A DNA stretch of 64,000 nucleotides from Catonia carolina (Eukaryota > Arthropoda > Insecta > Hemiptera > Achilidae): contig JAQMRL010000014.1 of assembly GCA_035578175.1 (NCBI GenBank), positions 15,543,774-15,607,773 of the forward strand. The letters are read 5' to 3'. The notes beneath the pieces are model-generated. The model saw only the letters and a program-made list of their open reading frames with translations, had not been told where the DNA came from and did not search any database. Below are positions 11,129-24,224 of the stretch, piece after piece. The position numbers and the translations under genes are program-made. Position 1 is the stretch's first letter. Every line of letters starts with the position of its first letter.

Positions 11129-12142
11129 AAAATCTGGTGTGAAACACTCACACAACATTATCTTGCCAATGGAAATAATTAACAATATAACCAAAAATTA
11201 GTAATAAAACATTAGAAATAAACAAAAAACTAACTGCAAAAACCTAACCTTATTTTAATCATGAGTGAATGATGCAAAATGAAAATCAACCTCAGTTTGG
11301 CTTAAAAATACGGAAAATCACTCTTTCACGCTAAACTAGGCTCTGTAGAGAAAAATGCTTAAAATAAAATTTGTAGATCTTTTAATTTCATGTAAATGTG
11401 CTTTTACACTTTTGTCGTAAAATGCATATTAAGACAGAAATCTTTAAAAAAAATCGATTTTTTACCGTATTTAGTGAGAAAAAAAATAGAAAAATCGCTA
11501 ATTACCGCTAAACTAAGAGTTATACAAAAAAAAAATGTTGGAAATAATAGTTGTAGGATTTTGAATTTTCTACAACTTTTATTAAATACATTTGTGCGCT
11601 AAAATGCATATTAAAGCAGCAATCTTAAAAAAACAAACAATTTTTTTATGTGAAAACAGCCTCTCCAAGAATTTCAGCAGACATGGCGCCAACCTTATCT
11701 TGTAAAGCATAAAATATTTAGTAAATGAGGCGATTTAAAAAAAAAATCGTAGGAGCCGTTTTTGAGAAATTTGCAAAACAGAGAAAAATGACACGAATAA
11801 ACTACTACCGATTTTAATGTTGACCGATTTTAATGAAAATGTTAATGTTGGGTCCTCTTGTAGTATCTAACTTATGTTTCAAGTTCAAGTTCGTACGATG
11901 TTCCGTTCTTGAGATATTCTGTTCACACACGCGCGCGCGCGCGCGCGCACACACACACACACACACGCACACACACACACACACACACATAGACCAATCG
12001 CTAAAAACATGTTTTTTTGGGTTCAGGGGGTCTGAAAACTTGTAGATCTGGTGAAAACTCAATTTCGAAAAATCAACATGAAAATAATAATTTCCATATT
12101 CACATAATTTCTATATTCACATAAGCAAGAAAGAAAAAAATT
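11129..12142 (-). mobile_element. HLE-1 copy, near full length
   Basis: Starts with the 3' hairpin in reverse (TCTGGTGTGAAACACTCACAC) in the A-rich tail of SINE-A and runs through both internal modules and the CA tract to the 5' region at about 12142. The 5' inverted repeat is decayed (AAGCAAGAAAG). Confidence 0.8.
11930..11989. repeat. CG and CA microsatellite inside HLE-1
   Basis: A CGCGCG run passes into a CA run, reverse complement of the GT tract found at the same place in plus-strand HLE-1 copies. It is part of the unit and not an independent locus. Confidence 0.9.
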
Positions 12143-12220
12143 ATTACTAATGTTAGGCAAAATTATTCATTATTTCCATTAGCAAGGAAATGTTGTGTGA
12201 GTGTTTAACACGAAATTTTC
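12143..12220 (+). mobile_element. HLE-1 3' terminal fragment
   Basis: About 78 bp covering ACTAATGTTAGG, a decayed GCAAGGAAATG inverted repeat and the hairpin TGTGTGAGTGTTTAACACGA. Confidence 0.6.
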
Positions 12221-12981
12221 AACTGAAAAGATTTAGCTAAATATTTAAAAAAAAAAATAGTACCTCATACTCAAAGTCGAACTGCAATTCTTGTAAACAA
12301 ACACACTGCATAATTACACTGTGACACTTGTTTACATTTATCTACGAAACTTGTAAGAACTGATGTTGACAAGTCGATAGGATAAATTTGAATCTGTTAT
12401 AGTTCAACAAAAATTCAGTTTATAAACACACTATATAGAATAGGTTATGAAATAGATTTTCCACTTGAAAACACTATTTCCCATGATTTTCTATAAAGAA
12501 AATATAGTCTAAAATTTTACATCATATACAGTAAACAAGTTCCAATAAAGAACTGTACCGAATTCAATTTTATCTACGTACGTACGTTTAAATACATAAA
12601 AAAATATCAATATGAGAACATTGCAATGAAATTTTATTATTTATGAAATTTCAAATATGAATACAGTATTTATTATTAAATAATGCAATCGTTTAAAAGA
12701 AAAATTTTATGAGATTTCTAGTAAGTACTTGAAAACATAATATAGATATTAGAGAACAAATACAGAATCTGTTGGAAGTGATTTTTCAAGTGGATGTTTA
12801 GTATATTAAAAAATACTGTACAAAAACGAATAAATTTTTATGTGAACTACAGAAATCCCTTGATTTACGCGGTTTATTCGTTGCGAAAAATCAGCGCGTA
12901 ATATTTAAACTGCTTAAATCAAGACCACGTTTCCCATAAGATTACATTTAAGTACAATTCGTATGTAGGCTAACAAGAATA
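12221..12981. other. AT-rich DNA, nothing recognised
   Basis: No open frame, repeat family or RNA gene that I recognise. There are many short A and T runs and a CGTACGTACG stretch near 12576. Confidence 0.6.
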
Positions 12982-13283
12982 AAAATATGGTGTGAAACCC
13001 TCATACAACTTTCTCTTGCCAATACAAATAATTAACATTATAATAAAATATTAAAAAAAGAAAAAAATAGCCATATTTTAACCATAAGTGAAAGACTCAA
13101 AATTAAAATCAACCTCAGTTTGGCTTCAAAATACGGAAAAACACTCTTTCACACTTAACTAGGCTCTGTAGAGAAAAATACTCTTAATGAAAGTTGTAGA
13201 TGTTTTAATTTCCTATAAATTGTGTTATATACACTTTTGTCGTAAAATAAGTAAAGGTGAAACCTTTTAAAATATAAATTTTT
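12982..13283 (-). mobile_element. HLE-1 copy, left part (split by another HLE-1)
   Basis: The 3' end (reverse hairpin at about 12988) up to module B. It breaks at an A-rich/T-run (AAAATATAAATTTTT) where a complete plus-strand HLE-1 is inserted, and resumes at 14391 with ACACATTTTCATG, which is the expected continuation. Confidence 0.8.
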
Positions 13284-14390
<1,107 letters not shown>

Positions 14391-14812
14391 TTTTTTTACA
14401 CATTTTCATGAAAAAAATAATAAAAACCACAAATTACCGCTAAACTAAGCGTTATACATAAAAATATTTACATTTAAAGTTGTAGGATTTTAAATTCTCT
14501 ACAACTTTTATTATTACATTTTTGAGCAAAAATGCATACCTATTAAAGCCGCAATCAACAAAAACACATTTTTACGAGAAAACAGCCTCTCCAAGAATTT
14601 CAGCAGACATGGCGTCGACCCTTTCTTGTGCACATAAAAAAATTAGAAAAAAATCAACCAAAAATTTAGCAAAAAAGTGAAAAATAACACGAATAAACTA
14701 TTCCGGTTGACCGATTTTGATGAAAATGTTCGTGTCGGATCCGGTAGTAGTATCTAACTTAAGGTTCAAGTTCGTACGATGTTCCGTTCTTGAGATATTT
14801 CGTACAAACAAA

Positions 14813-14843
<31 letters not shown>

Positions 14844-15036
14844 GCGCACGCACACGCACACACACACACACCACCACGCACACACACACCACCACACACA
14901 CACACACACACACACAGCAATCTCTGAAAACATGTTTTTTGTGTTCACGGGGTCTGAAAACGTGTATATCTGGTGAAAACTAGATATCGAAAAATCGACA
15001 TAAAAACATTGTTTTCATGTCGATTTTTCCTTCCTA
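14391..15036 (-). mobile_element. HLE-1 copy, right part of the split copy
   Basis: Continues the copy at 12982. It runs through module A, the CA/CG tract (about 14813-14916) and the 5' region. A short inverted duplication at about 14990-15030 gives the TCGACAT block on both strands. A palindromic transposon interrupts it at TA (15037-15038), and the last 30 bp are at 16222-16249. Confidence 0.8.
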
Positions 15037-15038
15037 TA

Positions 15039-16219
15039 CAGGGTGTCTCACGAGTAACCCGATAAACATCTAAGGTGGTTTCCCCTCATCAAAATAATGA
15101 AAAAAGTTTATATAACCATGGGTCCGGAAACGCTTCGTTAGCGAGTTACGGCTAGCGAAAGATTTCGCCCTGGGTTCAGAACATACGCCTAAATAAAGTC
15201 ATCCTAGGTCTAGGAACCCAATTTTATGAGTAGATTTGTGGTTTCTTAAGTATTTCGACCCAAACAAAAATGAATAAAATAAGTTCAAGAACCATATCTC
15301 AGTATTTTTTGTAATATTCAATGAAAAACGGACAAATCTGAGCATAAAAATACGTTTGTTTAGGTTTGAAGAACAATAACTGTGTTAAATGGCTAATAAA
15401 TTTGTACATTTATTTAGCAAAACTTGTAGAGATTTTAATTCTGAAGCCAATAATAAACAAACACAAAGTTTAAAAAATGTATGTTTAATTAAATCAACAC
15501 ATACGAAAAATAAGACAGAAAATGCAATATCTTTTTAATTAACGTTCTTCGTAAACACAAAACATTTTAGCCTAATTGCTGAATCTTTTATTTCAATATC
15601 CATACCTTACAAATAGTTTTCAAAATGATTTCCTTGATCATTTGTGCACAATCTAGCGCGTTTAATGAAACCACGTGTAGCCTTTTTGATACCATCTCGG
15701 TTGTTCTTAAGTAAATTTTCTGTCTTATTTTTCGTATGTGTTGATTTAATTAAACATAAATTTCTTAAACTTTGTGTTTGTTTATTATTGGCTTATTTTA
15801 CATCATTCTCTTCAGAATTAAAATCTGTACAAGTTTTTAAAAATGAATTTACACATTTATTAGCCATTTAATACAGATATTGTTCTTCAAACCTAACAAA
15901 ACGTATTTTTATGCACAGATTTGTCCGTTTTTCATTGGATATTACAAAAACTACTAGAGATATGGTTCTGGAACTTATTTTATTCAATTTTTCGGGTCGA
16001 AATACATAAGGCACCATCAAATCTACTCATAAAATTGGGTTCCTAGACCTCTAGAATGACTTTATTTAGGCATATGTTCTGAACCCAGGGCGAAATCTTT
16101 CGCTAGCCGTAACTCGGTAACGAAGCGTTTCCGGACCCATGTTTATTATAAACTTTTTCATTATTTTGATGAGAGAAAACCACCTTAGAAGTTTGTCGGG
16201 TTACTCGTGAGAAACCCTG
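15039..16219. mobile_element. FB-1: palindromic (fold-back) TA-flanked transposon
   Basis: Begins CAGGGTGTCTCACGAGTAAC and ends in its reverse complement with small changes. TA lies at 15037-15038 and 16220-16221. The two arms stay alignable for roughly 470 bp each (about 15039-15510 and 15720-16219), sharing GTTACGGCTAGCGAAAGATT and AGGAACCCAATTTTATGAG. The central part on the minus strand reads KKATRGFIKRARLC then GNHFENYL and a stop, like the C-terminal tail of IS630/Tc1-type transposases. No transposase core remains, so it is non-autonomous. Confidence 0.85.
15590..15705 (-). pseudogene. Transposase C-terminal remnant in the FB-1 loop
   Basis: About 35 codons ending RARLCTNDQGNHFENYL and a stop. 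I recall this basic-Cys-Gly-His-Phe-Glu-Leu ending from insect transposases of the IS630/Tc1/mariner group. Only the tail is left. A related tail lies in FB-2. Confidence 0.5.
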
Positions 16220-16221
16220 TA

Positions 16222-16249
16222 TATTCATATAGGCAAGAGAAAGTAAAAA
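16222..16249 (-). mobile_element. HLE-1 5' terminus, right of FB-1
   Basis: The last 28 bases of the HLE-1 unit interrupted by FB-1: TTCATATAGGCAAGAGAAAGT. Confidence 0.7.
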
Positions 16250-16552
16250 TTAGTCAGTTTAATCGGGCATTGACAAATTAATAATTCATTAAATGTACCC
16301 CAATGAGGTCAGGAATTGCTACCGCCCTGTGCGACGGTTAATATGGAATAACAAGAAGATAAGAACTAAAATTATAGGGGGCGATAAAGAGAAGGGGTAT
16401 CAATGTAGGAAGGATTGAACATGCAGAGAAAAGTTGGATAAACAAACCCACGTTTTAATTCAAGTAGATTATTTCAGGCGAGTGCACTGCAGTTAGAGAA
16501 CACTAAACGTTCTTCGTCTATGTTTATTTTCCACCAATAGTTTCATTTTATT
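16250..16552. other. Unassigned spacer
   Basis: About 300 bp between HLE-1 copies. Short, broken frames. I recognise nothing in it. Confidence 0.5.
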
Positions 16553-17304
16553 ACTTTTTCTTGGCTATATGAATACGAGTATGTAGGAAGGAAAGTATTC
16601 TTTCATGTCGATTTTTCGAAATCGAGTTTTCACCGGAACTACACGTTTTCAGACCCCCTGAACCCATAAAACTTTTTTTTTTACCGATTGGTCTGTGTGT
16701 CAGTGTGTCTGTGTGTGTGAAAAGAATATCTCAAGAATGGAACGTCGTACGAACTTGAAACTTAAAACTTACGTTAGATACCACTACCGGACCCGACACG
16801 AACATTTTAATCAAAATCGGTCAACCGGAAGTAGTAGTTTATTCGTGTAATTTTTCACTTTTTTGCGATTTTCTCAAAAACTGGTCCTACGATTTTTTTT
16901 TTAAATCGCCTGGTTTACTAAATTTTTTATACTTTAGAAGATAAGGTAGGCGCCATGATTGCTAAAATTCTTAGTGAGGCTGTTTTCACGTAAAATCTTG
17001 TTTTTTTTTAAGGTTACGGCTATAATACGTATGCATTTTAGCCCAAAAATTTATATAGTAAAAAATGTAGAGAATTTAAAATCCTACAACTTTTATTTCA
17101 AACATTTTTTTGTATAACGCTAAGTTTAGCGGTAATTAGCGATTTTGTTTTTTTCTCAAGAAAACGTGTGAAAAATCGATTTTTTAAGATTTCGGATTTA
17201 GTATGCATTTTACGACAAAAGTACCTATATAAAATCAAATTTATAGAAAATTAAAAGTACAACTTTTAACTAAATCATTTTTCTCTACAGAGCCAAGTTT
17301 TATA
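16553..17304 (+). mobile_element. HLE-1 copy, 3' truncated
   Basis: Complete 5' end (ACTTTTTCTTGGC) with a short GTGTGTCAGTGTGTCTGTGT tract, modules A and B, and a break at CAGAGCCAAGTTTTATA. The 58 bp after it are unassigned. Confidence 0.8.
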
Positions 17305-17362
17305 TACAGAATGATTCTAAATTTCACGGTAACCTCTACTGAGATGATTCTACAAGTAAAAA

Positions 17363-18317
17363 TCTGGTGTGAAACACACACAACTTTCTCTTGCCAGTGC
17401 AAATAATTAACAATAAACCTAACATTAGTAATAAAACATTAGAAATAAACAAAACAACTAACCTCTAAAACATAACCTTATTTTAATCATGACTGAAAGA
17501 CGCAAAATGAAAATCAACCTCAGTTTGGCTTAGAAATACGGAAAATCACTCTTTCTCTCTAAACTAGGCTCTGTACAGAAAAATGCTTTAAATAAAAGTC
17601 GTAGATCTTTTAATTTCCTATAAATTTGATTATATACACTTTTGTCGTAAAATGCGTACTAGAGCCGAAATCTTAAAAAAATCGATTTTTCACACGTTTT
17701 CGTGAGAAAAAAATCAGAAAATCGCTAATTACTGCTAAACTAAGCGTTATACAAAAAAATGTTTGAAATAAAAGTTGTAGGTTTTTAAATTCTCTACAAC
17801 TTTTGTTATATAAATTTTTGCGCTAAAATGCATATTAAAGCCGTAATCTTAAAAAAACAACGTTTTTACGTAAAAAACAGCCTCACCAAGAATTTCAGCA
17901 AAAATGGCGCCTACCCTATCTTGTAGAGAATAAAAAACTGAATAAACCAGGCGATTTTAAAACAAATCGTAGGACCAGTTTTTGAGAAAATCACAAAAAA
18001 GTGAAAAATTACACGAATAAACTACTACTTCCGGTTGACCGATTTTGATGAAAATGTTCGTGTCGGGTCCGGTAGTGGTATGCAACTTAAGTTTTAAGTT
18101 TCAAGTTCGTACGATGTTCCGTTCGTGAGATATTTTGTATACACACACATACACACACACACACAGACGCACACACACACACAGACCAATCGCTAAAAAC
18201 ATGTTTTGTGGGTTCAGGGGGTCTGAAAACGTATAGATCCGGTGAAAACTCGATTTCGAAAAATCGACATGAAAACAATACTTTCCTTTCTATATATTCA
18301 TATAGGCAAGAGAAAGT
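17363..18317 (-). mobile_element. HLE-1 copy, complete
   Basis: Both ends present: TCTGGTGTGAAACACACACAAC at the left and GGCAAGAGAAAGT at the right. The CA tract at 18142-18183 is short. Confidence 0.85.
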
Positions 18318-18333
18318 AAAAATTTAATAAATG

Positions 18334-18345
18334 CTAGTGTGAAAC
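18334..18345 (-). mobile_element. HLE-1 3' tip, left of LINE-3
   Basis: CTAGTGTGAAAC, the tip of the copy that continues at 19639. AGTGTGAAAC (18336-18345) is the target duplicated by LINE-3. Confidence 0.75.
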
Positions 18346-19638
18346 AATGTGATGGAAAAAATGTGATGAGTACAGAACAATCAGCTTGATGAGTCACACA
18401 CTGAAGATCTTTTTGAAAATTATACATCGAAGAACATTTTTAAAGCTGGAAGAAGATATCTCAGACACACAGTTTGGTTTCAGAAATGGATTCAGTACGC
18501 GAGATGCGCTGTTTGCTTACAAAGTCCTCATGCAGCGTTGTATGGATGTTAACCAGGACATATATGCATGTTTTATTGATTATAATAAAGCATTTGATAA
18601 AGTCAGGCACAACCAACTGATAGAAGTGTTGAAACGTAAAAATATTGACTCGAGAGATATCCGAATAATTGTCAACCTGTACTTCAACCAGACAGCAACT
18701 GTTCGCGTGCAGGATGCCTTTACTAACCCAGTGGACATCAAACGGGGTGTTAGGCAGGGCTGTGTGCTCTCTCCACTTCTCTTCAGCATTTATTCTGAAG
18801 AAATTTTCAGACAAGCCCTTGACACGGAGGTTGGAGGAGTTCGGGTGAATGGCATACGTCTCAACAACTTACGTTATGCAGATGATACAGTCTTGCTGGC
18901 TGAAACAATGCAGGATCTCCAGGAACTCCTGAATAAGGTTATTGAAGCAAGCCAACATTTTGGTCTCACCCTCAACACAAGGAAGACAAAGTGCATGGCC
19001 ATCACCAAGAATGTGGTCCCACATGACGAACACCTGTATGTGGAGGGAGAGCAGTTGGAAAGAGTTATGAAGTACAGCTATCTTGGTATGACGGTGAACA
19101 GTAACCTTGATTACTCTACTGAGATCAAAATCCGCATAGAGAGAGCCCGGGCCGCATTTGTGAAAATGAAGAGGATGCTGTGCAACCACAATCTGAGTCT
19201 GGACTTGAGAATTCGTGTGCTGAGGTGTTACATCTTTCCGGTGCTGTACTATGGTGCAGAGGCCTGGACTACCAATAGGCAATGTGAACGAAGACTTGAG
19301 GCCTTTGAGATGTGGGTTTACAGAAGGATGCACAAAATATCTTGGACAGAGAGAGTCACAAACATGGAAGTCCTAAGGAGGATGCAGAAGGGAATGGAAG
19401 TGATGATCGAAATCAAGAAGAGAAAGCTGGTGTACCTCGGCCATGTCTTGAGAGGTACAAAATATGAAATCCTTCATCTTGTCATCCAGGGAAAGATTAT
19501 GGGCAAACGATCGGTTGGAAGAAGAAGAACCTCCTGGCTACGGAACCTGCGAGAGTGGTTTAATTTGTCAGTTTCCAAGGTCAGGATTGCCATGATGCTA
19601 GCACACCTTCGTAATGGAGATGATACATGAAGAAGAAG
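18346..19638 (+). mobile_element. LINE-3 copy 1, 5'-truncated, perfect 10-bp target duplication
   Basis: A 1.29-kb 3' portion of a non-LTR retrotransposon, ending in GAAGAAGAAG. It is flanked by identical AGTGTGAAAC at 18336-18345 and 19639-19648, inside the terminal hairpin of an HLE-1 copy. The tail type and RT motifs resemble LINE-1 and LINE-5; I place it loosely with RTE-like elements. Confidence 0.88.
18353..19630 (+). CDS. LINE-3 reverse transcriptase, partial but open
   Basis: The frame is open from just after the truncation point (WKKCDEYRTISLMSHTLKIF) to the stop at 19628-19630; an internal Met at 18386 gives 414 residues. RT motifs in order: FGFRNGFSTRDALFAYK, CFIDYNKAFDKVRH (motif A Asp kept), RGVRQGCVLSPLLFSIYSEE, and YADDTVLLAE. 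The thumb and C-terminal region show KYSYLGMTVNSN, YYGAEAWTTNRQ and FEMWVYRRMHKISW. No endonuclease is present because the 5' part was lost at insertion. An unbroken frame and a perfect target duplication indicate a fairly recent insertion. It cannot retrotranspose alone. Confidence 0.85.
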   Translation, partial: WKKCDEYRTISLMSHTLKIFLKIIHRRTFLKLEEDISDTQFGFRNGFSTRDALFAYKVLMQRCMDVNQDIYACFIDYNKAFDKVRHNQLIEVLKRKNIDSRDIRIIVNLYFNQTATVRVQDAFTNPVDIKRGVRQGCVLSPLLFSIYSEEIFRQALDTEVGGVRVNGIRLNNLRYADDTVLLAETMQDLQELLNKVIEASQHFGLTLNTRKTKCMAITKNVVPHDEHLYVEGEQLERVMKYSYLGMTVNSNLDYSTEIKIRIERARAAFVKMKRMLCNHNLSLDLRIRVLRCYIFPVLYYGAEAWTTNRQCERRLEAFEMWVYRRMHKISWTERVTNMEVLRRMQKGMEVMIEIKKRKLVYLGHVLRGTKYEILHLVIQGKIMGKRSVGRRRTSWLRNLREWFNLSVSKVRIAMMLAHLRNGDDT

Positions 19639-20397
19639 AGTGTGAAACACTCACACGACTTTCTCTTACCAATGCAATCATGAACAATATAACCAAACAT
19701 TAGAAATAAACAAAAATCTAACCTCAAAGGAATGATGTAAATGTGAATGATGTAAAGTAAAATTAGGCTAACTTGTTTGGCTTAAAAATACGGAAATCAC
19801 TCTTTCACGCTTTACTAGGCTCTGTAGAGGAAATGCTCTAAATGAATGTTGTAGATCTTTTAATTTCCTATAAATTTTATTATATACACTTTTGTCGTAA
19901 AATGCTTACTAAGGTCGTAATCTTGAAAAATCCATTTTTTACAGATTTTCATGAAAAAAAACCTAAATCACTATTTACCGCTAAACTAAGCGTTATATAA
20001 AAGAATTTTTGAAATAAAAGTTGTAGAATTTTAAATTATCTACAACTTTCATTATAAACATTTTTGCGCTAAAATGTATATTTAAGCCGCTATCTTGAAA
20101 ATACAATTTTTTTACGAGTAAATAACGTTTTCAAGAATTTCAGCAGACATTGTGCCCACTCTGTCTTGTAGAGCATAAAATGTAGTAAATGAGGCGATTT
20201 AAAAAAAATCGTAGGAGCCGTTTTTAAGAATACTATCGCAAAAAAGTGAAAAATGAATTTGAATAAACTACTACTTCCGGTTGACCGATTTTGATGATGT
20301 ACGTGTCAGGTCCTCTAGTGTTAGCCTACCAAAACTTAAGATCAAGTTTCAAGTTTGTACGATGTTCTGTTCTTGATTATTTTGTTCGCGCGCGCGT

Positions 20398-20444
<47 letters not shown>

Positions 20445-20575
20445 TCAATTGCTAAAAACATGTTTTTTGGGGTTATGGGGTTTGAAAACGCGTAGATCCG
20501 GCGAAAACTCGATTTCGAAAAATCAACATGCAAACAATACTTCTTTCCTATATATTCATATAGGCAAGAGAGAGT
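19639..20575 (-). mobile_element. HLE-1 copy, remainder after LINE-3
   Basis: Nearly complete unit, with the CA tract at 20395-20442 and the 5' end at TAGGCAAGAGAGAGT. Confidence 0.85.
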
Positions 20576-20660
20576 AAAAAAGTGTATGTTCTAACCAAAC
20601 TTTTTAATGTTTTCACGCAGTTTTCTTAAAAACTAAAGGCGATACAGTTCTGGGATTATA

Positions 20661-21054
20661 TTGTTGTTTACGTCATCAGCCGAAAAGCTGGTTCGAACCT
20701 CTGTAACCTTTACTAAGTAAAACGAGGAGTGAAGTGATTTACCATTGTCTTCATCACAGAGTGGAAAATTATGGTTATCAGCATGCCAGGTCCTCTGAAA
20801 AGCATCTACTTTCCACCCAGCAAATCACACCTTCACTTCATTCACCACAGAGTCTGACTGTATAATGAAATTCATTATTCTCAGAGAAAATAACTGTGAA
20901 TAGTGTCTTTTACACTTCTACCTCTTCTGTTCTTAAATACTTCAGCCATATAATTGATTGACCATGTGATAAGAAACAGAACAATTTTGTACACTCTGGA
21001 ACAAGGAGATCGAGTGAAAATAATTTAACAACACTTTACCTACCTGTTATGGGC
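20661..21054 (-). mobile_element. SINE-C copy 1
   Basis: Full-length copy in reverse, from TTGTTGTTTACGTCATC at the tail to CCTGTTATGGGCA at the 5' end. It has the family core TTTACCATTGTCTTC. I could not find a matching target duplication. Confidence 0.75.
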
Positions 21055-21192
21055 AAAAGAAAAATCTTATACAAACCTTTTTTCATAAGCCTTTAAAGTA
21101 AACAAACCTTTTTCTAAGTATTAAAATATTTCCGTAAAATCCGGACCGATTCTATCAAATTCAGATTAGCGAGACCGGTTCGACACATTATT

Positions 21193-22156
<964 letters not shown>

Positions 22157-22586
22157 TTTTTTTTACCCATTATACATTCCTGTTTCCGTAACTTTTTTTT
22201 TGAGGGACATAAAGAAAAGAATAAAAGAAGCAAGGGATGAAATCCTGGCCTTTGTGGTTTTTCTGTATTGTTTTCCGTACACTGGATGATAAGAGAGTTT
22301 CCTTTTTCTCTATAAATCTTCCATTTTCTCCTCCTCTTTTAAAGTGTGTCTCTCGAAAGGATTAAGTACTCTTGTATCATCACCCTTACGGACGTCACTT
22401 TTACACCACATCATCTTGCTAAATATTTATTTGAACGTTTCAGACACCTCATCATGGTAATCCTCCTAGAATATTAAATTTTCATTACATCAAAACTAAA
22501 CTAGCCAACTTACTTAGTATTTTCCATTAAAAATTTTAAATTATTTTTCTTTTTCGTATTCCGTCTGTATAATATAGTATATAGTA
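22157..22586. other. Unassigned spacer
   Basis: About 430 bp without a recognisable gene or repeat. Confidence 0.5.
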
Positions 22587-22640
22587 CAGGGTGTCCCACG
22601 AATAACCCGATATAATTCAAAAGTGTATTTCTCTCAACAA
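22587..22640. mobile_element. Terminal fragment of an FB-1-like transposon
   Basis: CAGGGTGTCCCACGAATAAC follows TA (22585-22586), matching the FB-1 terminus. About 50 bp remain before an HLE-1 copy begins. Confidence 0.6.
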
Positions 22641-22642
22641 AA

Positions 22643-23249
22643 TCTGTGTGAAACACTCACACAACTTTCTCTTGCCAATGCAAATGATTAACAATATAAC
22701 CTAACATTTGAAATAAACAAAAAACTAACCTCTAAAACATAACCTTACTTTAATCATGAGTGAATGATACAAAATGAAAATCAACTTCAGTTTGGCTTAA
22801 AAATACGGCAAATCATTCTTTCACGCTAACCTATGCTCTGTAGAGAAAAATGCTCTAAAAATAAAATGTAGATTTTTTAATTTCCTATAAACTTAATTGT
22901 TACACTTTTATCGTAAAATCCATACTACGGCTAAAATCTTAAAAAATCTATTTTTTTGCACATTTTCGTGAAAAAAAAACAGAAAGTCGCTAATTACAGC
23001 TAAACTAAGCGTTACAGTGTTTCAATTAAAAGTTGTAGGATTTTGAAATCTCCACAACTTTTAATACATAAATTTTTGCCCTAAATTGCATATTAAAGCT
23101 GCAATCTTAAAAATAAAAAATTTATAAGGAAACAGCCTCTCTTAAGAATTTCAGCAGACATGGCCTGCCCTATTTTGTAGAGGACAAAAAAATTTAGTAA
23201 ATGAGGCGATTTTAAAAACATCGTAGGAGCCGTTTTTGAGAAATGGCAA
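22643..23249 (-). mobile_element. HLE-1 copy, 5' truncated
   Basis: 3' end through modules B and A to GTTTTTGAGAAATGGC, then an abrupt switch to a plus-strand copy. Confidence 0.8.
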
Positions 23250-23903
23250 AGAGATACTATTACCGGACGCAACACGAACATTTCCATCAAAATCGGTTAA
23301 CCGAAATAGTTTATTCGTGTCATTTTTCACTTTTTTGCGATTTTCTCAAAAACGGCACCTACAATTTTTTTTAAATCGCCTCATTTACTAAATTTTTTAT
23401 GCTCTACAAGATAGGGTAGGCGCCATGGCTGCTGAAATTCTTGGAAAGGCTGTTTTCTAGTAAATAACTATTTTTTTAAGATTGCGGCTTTAATATGCAT
23501 TTTAGTGAAAAATGTATACTAAAAATTGTAGTGAATTTAAAATTCTTGAACTTTTATTTCAAAAATTTTTTAGTACAACGTTTAGCTGTAATTAGTGATT
23601 TTCTGTTTTATTTTTTTCACGAAAATCTGTAAAAAATTCGATTTTTTAAGATTTCAGCCATAGTATGCATTTTACGACAAAAGTGTATAGAATCACATTA
23701 ATAGAAAATTAAAATATCTACAAATTTTATTTAGAGAATTTTTCTCTACAGAGCGTAGTTTAGCGTGAAAGAGTGATTTTCTGTATTTTTAAGTCAAACT
23801 GAGGTTGATTTTCATTTTGCGTCTTTCACTTGATTAAAATTAGGTTATGTTTTCTGAGGGTAGTTTGTTTGTTTTTTATAATACTTTTTACTAATATTAG
23901 GTT
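23250..23903 (+). mobile_element. HLE-1 copy, left of SINE-C copy 2
   Basis: Starts at GATACTATTACCGGACG, without the 5' end, and runs to AATATTAGGTT (23893-23903), where SINE-C is inserted. The 3' tip is at 24225-24292. Confidence 0.8.
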
Positions 23904-24224
23904 TTCTTACCACATGGTCAGCCAATTAATTGACTGAATCATTTAACAACAGAAGAGGTAGAGGTGTAAAAGACACTAATCAGAGGTTATCTCCTCTGAA
24001 AGTAATGAATTTCATTATACAGCCAGACCCGGTAGTGAATGAAATGAAGGTGTCATTTGCAGAGTGGAAAATATGTGCTTTTCAGAGGGCCCGGCATGCT
24101 GATAAGCGTACTTTTCCACTCAGTGAAGAAGGCATGGGAAACCACCTCACTCCTCGTTTTACTTAGTAAAACCTCTACAGGTTCAAACCAGCCTTTCGGC
24201 TGATGACCTAAACAAACAACAACA
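23904..24224 (+). mobile_element. SINE-C copy 2, 5'-truncated
   Basis: Starts inside the element at CTTACCACATGGTC and ends ATGACCTAAACAAACAACAAC. A perfect 11-bp duplication AATATTAGGTT flanks it (23893-23903 and 24225-24235). Confidence 0.85.

Noticed and set aside
15039..16219. Assembly artefact (hairpin misjoin) as the source of the palindrome
   Set aside because: The arms differ by many substitutions and small indels, and TA flanks with HLE-1 continuing on both sides argue for a real insertion.
23930..24166. Repeated small protein with KVSFAEWKICAFQRARHADK (also at 42049, 44481, 48833)
   Set aside because: All copies lie inside SINE-C with target duplications. The shared frame follows from shared DNA, so coding is unproven.
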